The position numbers and the translations under genes were made by a program. A DNA stretch of 64,000 bases, from assembly GCA_001510385.1 (NCBI GenBank), contig LFFE01000011.1, forward strand, positions 1 through 64,000, given 5' to 3'. Positions 62,128-64,000 of this stretch are shown piece by piece. The notes beneath the pieces were generated by a model. It had not been told where the DNA came from and made no database searches. It saw nothing but the letters and a program-made list of their open reading frames with translations. The DNA is from Actinobacteria bacterium casp-actino5. GTDB taxonomy: Bacteria; Actinomycetota; Acidimicrobiia; Acidimicrobiales; Ilumatobacteraceae. Within the stretch, counting starts at the first letter, position 1, and every line of letters begins with the position of its first letter.

Positions 62128-62385
62128 TCACAGAAGGTGTGGAGCGTGCTTCGCCAGGTACTCTTCGACAGTTTTCGCTGATGGATTGACAAATCCGGTG
62201 TCGCCAATGACGACTGTTGGCACGGTTTCGTTTCCGTTTGCAAACTGCCGAACGACAGCCGCAGCATTCGGATCTGACCAGATGTCATGATCGATCGTGG
62301 TGATTCCTCGCTTGTCGAGACTGCGCCGCAACATTGAGCAGAATGGGCAACCTGGCCGCCAGTAGAAGTGAATTGCCTCAGACAT
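62128..62385 (-). CDS. Mycoredoxin/glutaredoxin-like protein
   Basis: This 85-residue redoxin starts MSEAIHFYWRPGCPFCSMLRR with a CPFC active site, has the cis-Pro segment TVPTVVIGDTGF and ends with a short helix. It matches mycoredoxins, which in Actinobacteria work with mycothiol instead of glutathione. It lies 4 bases downstream of the SRPBCC gene and is probably cotranscribed with it. Confidence 0.88.
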   Translation of the reverse strand: MSEAIHFYWRPGCPFCSMLRRSLDKRGITTIDHDIWSDPNAAAVVRQFANGNETVPTVVIGDTGFVNPSAKTVEEYLAKHAPHLL

Positions 62386-62389
62386 GTGA

Positions 62390-62830
62390 TTAGTCTTTGA
62401 ACAAGTCTCGTAGCCGTTGAAGAGTGTTCACTATTGACTGTCGGTTTCTCGATGGATAATTCATCAATTCGAGAAACTTTGGAACTTTGGCTGTAGACCA
62501 ATCGAACGATTCTGTGACGAGAGAGCCATCTCCGTCAGGTTCAATTTGGTAGCGCCAGCGGTGGCCGCCGATATGAGCCCATGCGATGAGTTTGTTGTTC
62601 TCAAACTCAACCACCGTGTTATTCATGCGATACGGGATGGGACCAAGTTTCATATTCATCCCAAACTTCGAACCCAACTCGACTGTCGTGCTGCCGCCGC
62701 GGCTCGATTGAACCATCCCCGAGCCATCGAAACGATGATGCTGAGAAGGGTCGCTGAGTAGCGCGAAGACATCAGCGGGCGCCGCCGGGACATGTATTGA
62801 CTCAGAGACGCATTGATCATCGGTTGACAT
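62390..62830 (-). CDS. SRPBCC-family (polyketide cyclase/START-like) protein
   Basis: This 146-residue protein matches the helix-grip SRPBCC fold: SESIHVPAAPADVFALLSDP at the start, the strand EFENNKLIAWAHIGGHRWRYQI and a C-terminal long helix (RQSIVNTLQRLRDLF). Such proteins bind hydrophobic ligands, and many in Actinobacteria have no known role. Its start is supported by TACTCT 7 bases upstream. Confidence 0.85.
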   Translation of the reverse strand: MSTDDQCVSESIHVPAAPADVFALLSDPSQHHRFDGSGMVQSSRGGSTTVELGSKFGMNMKLGPIPYRMNNTVVEFENNKLIAWAHIGGHRWRYQIEPDGDGSLVTESFDWSTAKVPKFLELMNYPSRNRQSIVNTLQRLRDLFKD

Positions 62831-62837
62831 CGATGCG

Positions 62838-62843
62838 AGAGTA
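62838..62843 (-). promoter_or_regulatory. Candidate leaderless -10 element for the SRPBCC-mycoredoxin unit
   Basis: TACTCT on the minus strand ends 7 bases before the ATG at 62830. Confidence 0.5.
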
Positions 62844-62880
62844 CTTGCAGGATGGACGAAGCGCCCACTCCTGTGAGCGA

Positions 62881-63633
62881 TCAGTCTGACCCGGCGAAGC
62901 GCTCAACATCGTGTGGATGACCCGCAACAACAATGTGATCGTGGGGTCCAAGGATGGTGTCGGCCTCGGCGTAGGTGAACTTGCCACCTTCAGGCTGGAT
63001 GCACACGACCGTGACCTTGAACTCTCCTCGAATACCAGCATCGCCGAGAGTCTTCCCTGCGACATGCGTTGGCACCATCATCTGGCTAATCACAAATTCG
63101 TTGTCGGGATCGATCGGGGTTCCGACTTCGTCCGCGGCATTGAGCCTGACAAATTCTTCGAGCTTTCCGGTGACAAGGTGAGCAACGCGTTCACCCATCT
63201 CTGCCTCGGGATACACGACGTGGTGTGCGCCAACTTGCGTCAAGATTCGGCCGTGATCTGAGGTAATTGCCTTCGCCCAAATGTTCTTCACCTCAAGTTC
63301 GACAAGCAGTGCAGTTGTGAGAACACTGGCTTCGATGCCGCTACCAATACACACGGCAACGGTGAGCGCCTCATGAACTCCGAGTGCTCGCAGCGCACGT
63401 TCACTTGTCGTATCGGCCTCAGCAACTTCGGTGAGTTGTCCCTTGTGCTCGTCAACTCGGCCGGCATCTTGATCAATACCGAGCACCGGGTGTCCCAATC
63501 GCATGAGCTCATTTGCGAGGGCGCTCCCAAAGCGGCCCAGACCGATCACAACGATCTCTCCAGAGTGCTCAAAGCGGTTGCTACGCATGCCATCGAGCAT
63601 GCTCTGCATGTTGCGTGTAATTCTTTCAGCCAA
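62881..63633 (-). CDS. trkA: TrkA/KtrA-type potassium uptake regulatory protein
   Basis: This 250-residue cytoplasmic protein has an N-terminal charged segment, an RCK_N Rossmann domain (GEIVVIGLGRFGSALANELMRLG, then ADTTSERALRALGV) and an RCK_C domain (about 165-250, MVPTHVAGKTLGDAGIRGEF). One RCK pair matches KtrA rather than the doubled E. coli TrkA. It gates the TrkH/KtrB channel. It overlaps the trkH stop by 8 bases. Confidence 0.92.
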   Translation of the reverse strand: MAERITRNMQSMLDGMRSNRFEHSGEIVVIGLGRFGSALANELMRLGHPVLGIDQDAGRVDEHKGQLTEVAEADTTSERALRALGVHEALTVAVCIGSGIEASVLTTALLVELEVKNIWAKAITSDHGRILTQVGAHHVVYPEAEMGERVAHLVTGKLEEFVRLNAADEVGTPIDPDNEFVISQMMVPTHVAGKTLGDAGIRGEFKVTVVCIQPEGGKFTYAEADTILGPHDHIVVAGHPHDVERFAGSD

Positions 63634-64000
63634 TGATCGGTCTCTCCTCGGGATAACGATAGGGCAGGTCTCGATTTTTTAGTGCGATAGCGGTCACGAA
63701 GGTCATCGGGCCGATTCGCCCAGCGAGCATGACGATGACGAGTAGCGCTCGCGAAATGCCGTTGAGTTCTCCGGTGAGTCCGGTTGATAATCCAACAGTA
63801 CCGAATGCGGATGTTGCTTCGAACAGCGCCGGAGTAAGCGTAACGTCCATCGTTCCGACGAGCACGAGTGCGGTTCCAACGACCAGTCCAACCGAGAGCA
63901 ATGCAATAGTGATTGCTTGTCGGACAACCCCGTGGCTGAGTCGCCTGCCGAAGACATTCACGTCATTGCGCCCCCGAACCTCGGCCCAAATGACGAATGC
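63626..64000 (-). CDS. trkH: TrkH/KtrB-type potassium transporter, C-terminal part (5' end outside window)
   Basis: The frame stays open to the window edge, giving 124 C-terminal residues. They include a WAEVRGRNDVNVFGRRLS loop, a membrane helix, the fourth pore-loop selectivity segment TSAFGTVGLSTGLTGELN and the final GRIGPMTFVTAIA helix. This is the membrane subunit partner of the TrkA-like protein. The start and the first three repeats lie beyond base 64000. Confidence 0.92.
   Translation of the reverse strand, partial: AFVIWAEVRGRNDVNVFGRRLSHGVVRQAITIALLSVGLVVGTALVLVGTMDVTLTPALFEATSAFGTVGLSTGLTGELNGISRALLVIVMLAGRIGPMTFVTAIALKNRDLPYRYPEERPIIG

Overview
This 64 kb window is a gene-dense bacterial chromosome segment. 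Together the genes point to an actinobacterium, most likely of the Acidimicrobiia/Ilumatobacter type (inference from gene content; no 16S or database search was possible). The marker families are a WhiB Fe-S regulator, a PafB/PafC-like WYL pair, class E-like sortases, a CofC-type F420 gene, a mycoredoxin-like glutaredoxin, polyphosphate glucokinase, HelD/HelR, a PIN-PhoH protein and the gene order argS-lysA-hom-thrC-rho-rpmE-prfA-prmC. No rRNA, tRNA, CRISPR array, insertion sequence, integrase or phage gene was seen, so the window reads as core chromosome.

Layout. 1-5.7 kb: the end of dtd, then a minus-strand operon hemE-hemH-hemG-sortase-lnt. 5.7-12 kb: a HelR-like RNA polymerase recycling ATPase, a DtxR-type metalloregulator with a lipoprotein, a TetR regulator with a small membrane protein, a crotonase and a second sortase. 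12-18.5 kb: a compact cytochrome c maturation operon (ccmA-B-C-D-E-F, TlpA/CcmG-like, ccmH, ccmI), including a 44-codon ccmD. 18.5-22 kb: SixA, a DUF4328-like membrane protein, a minimal zincin, the Mrp Fe-S carrier and a divergent SufR-like regulator. 22-36 kb: amino-acid biosynthesis and housekeeping (argS, lysA, hom, thrC, rho, rpmE, prfA, prmC, chorismate mutase, a geranylgeranyl-reductase-type flavoprotein, ppgK). 36-48 kb: a cation exchanger, a sugar kinase, an M20 peptidase, argG, a GT2 glycosyltransferase, an L,D-transpeptidase, an EamA transporter, pgi and glgX. 48-59 kb: 3-hydroxyacyl-CoA dehydrogenase, the WYL pair, a DEDDh exonuclease, WhiB, PhoH2, HU with a separate lysine-rich histone-like tail gene, a PIG-L deacetylase, CofC, selD and rnhB. 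59-64 kb: a divergent zinc uptake locus (znuC-zur and znuA-znuB), a mycoredoxin, an SRPBCC protein and trkA-trkH (trkH cut by the window edge).

A regulatory theme runs through the window. About 20 first genes of transcription units have a TANNNT hexamer ending 6-8 nt before the start codon (ATG or GTG), which is the architecture of leaderless actinobacterial mRNAs. It helps fix several start codons (hemE, pgi, the M20 peptidase, znuA).

Main points for a second look: an HU gene whose histone H1-like tail is a separate in-frame ORF behind two TAA stops; an Lnt homologue whose catalytic Cys is Ser; a ZnuA with a long near-identical Asp/His repeat, partnered by an ATPase with a His-rich tail and a candidate operator on a leaderless promoter; a DtxR homologue lacking two primary-site metal ligands; and conserved-looking genes of unknown function at 30971-31984 and 55693-56919. 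No single clearly new multi-gene system could be demonstrated.
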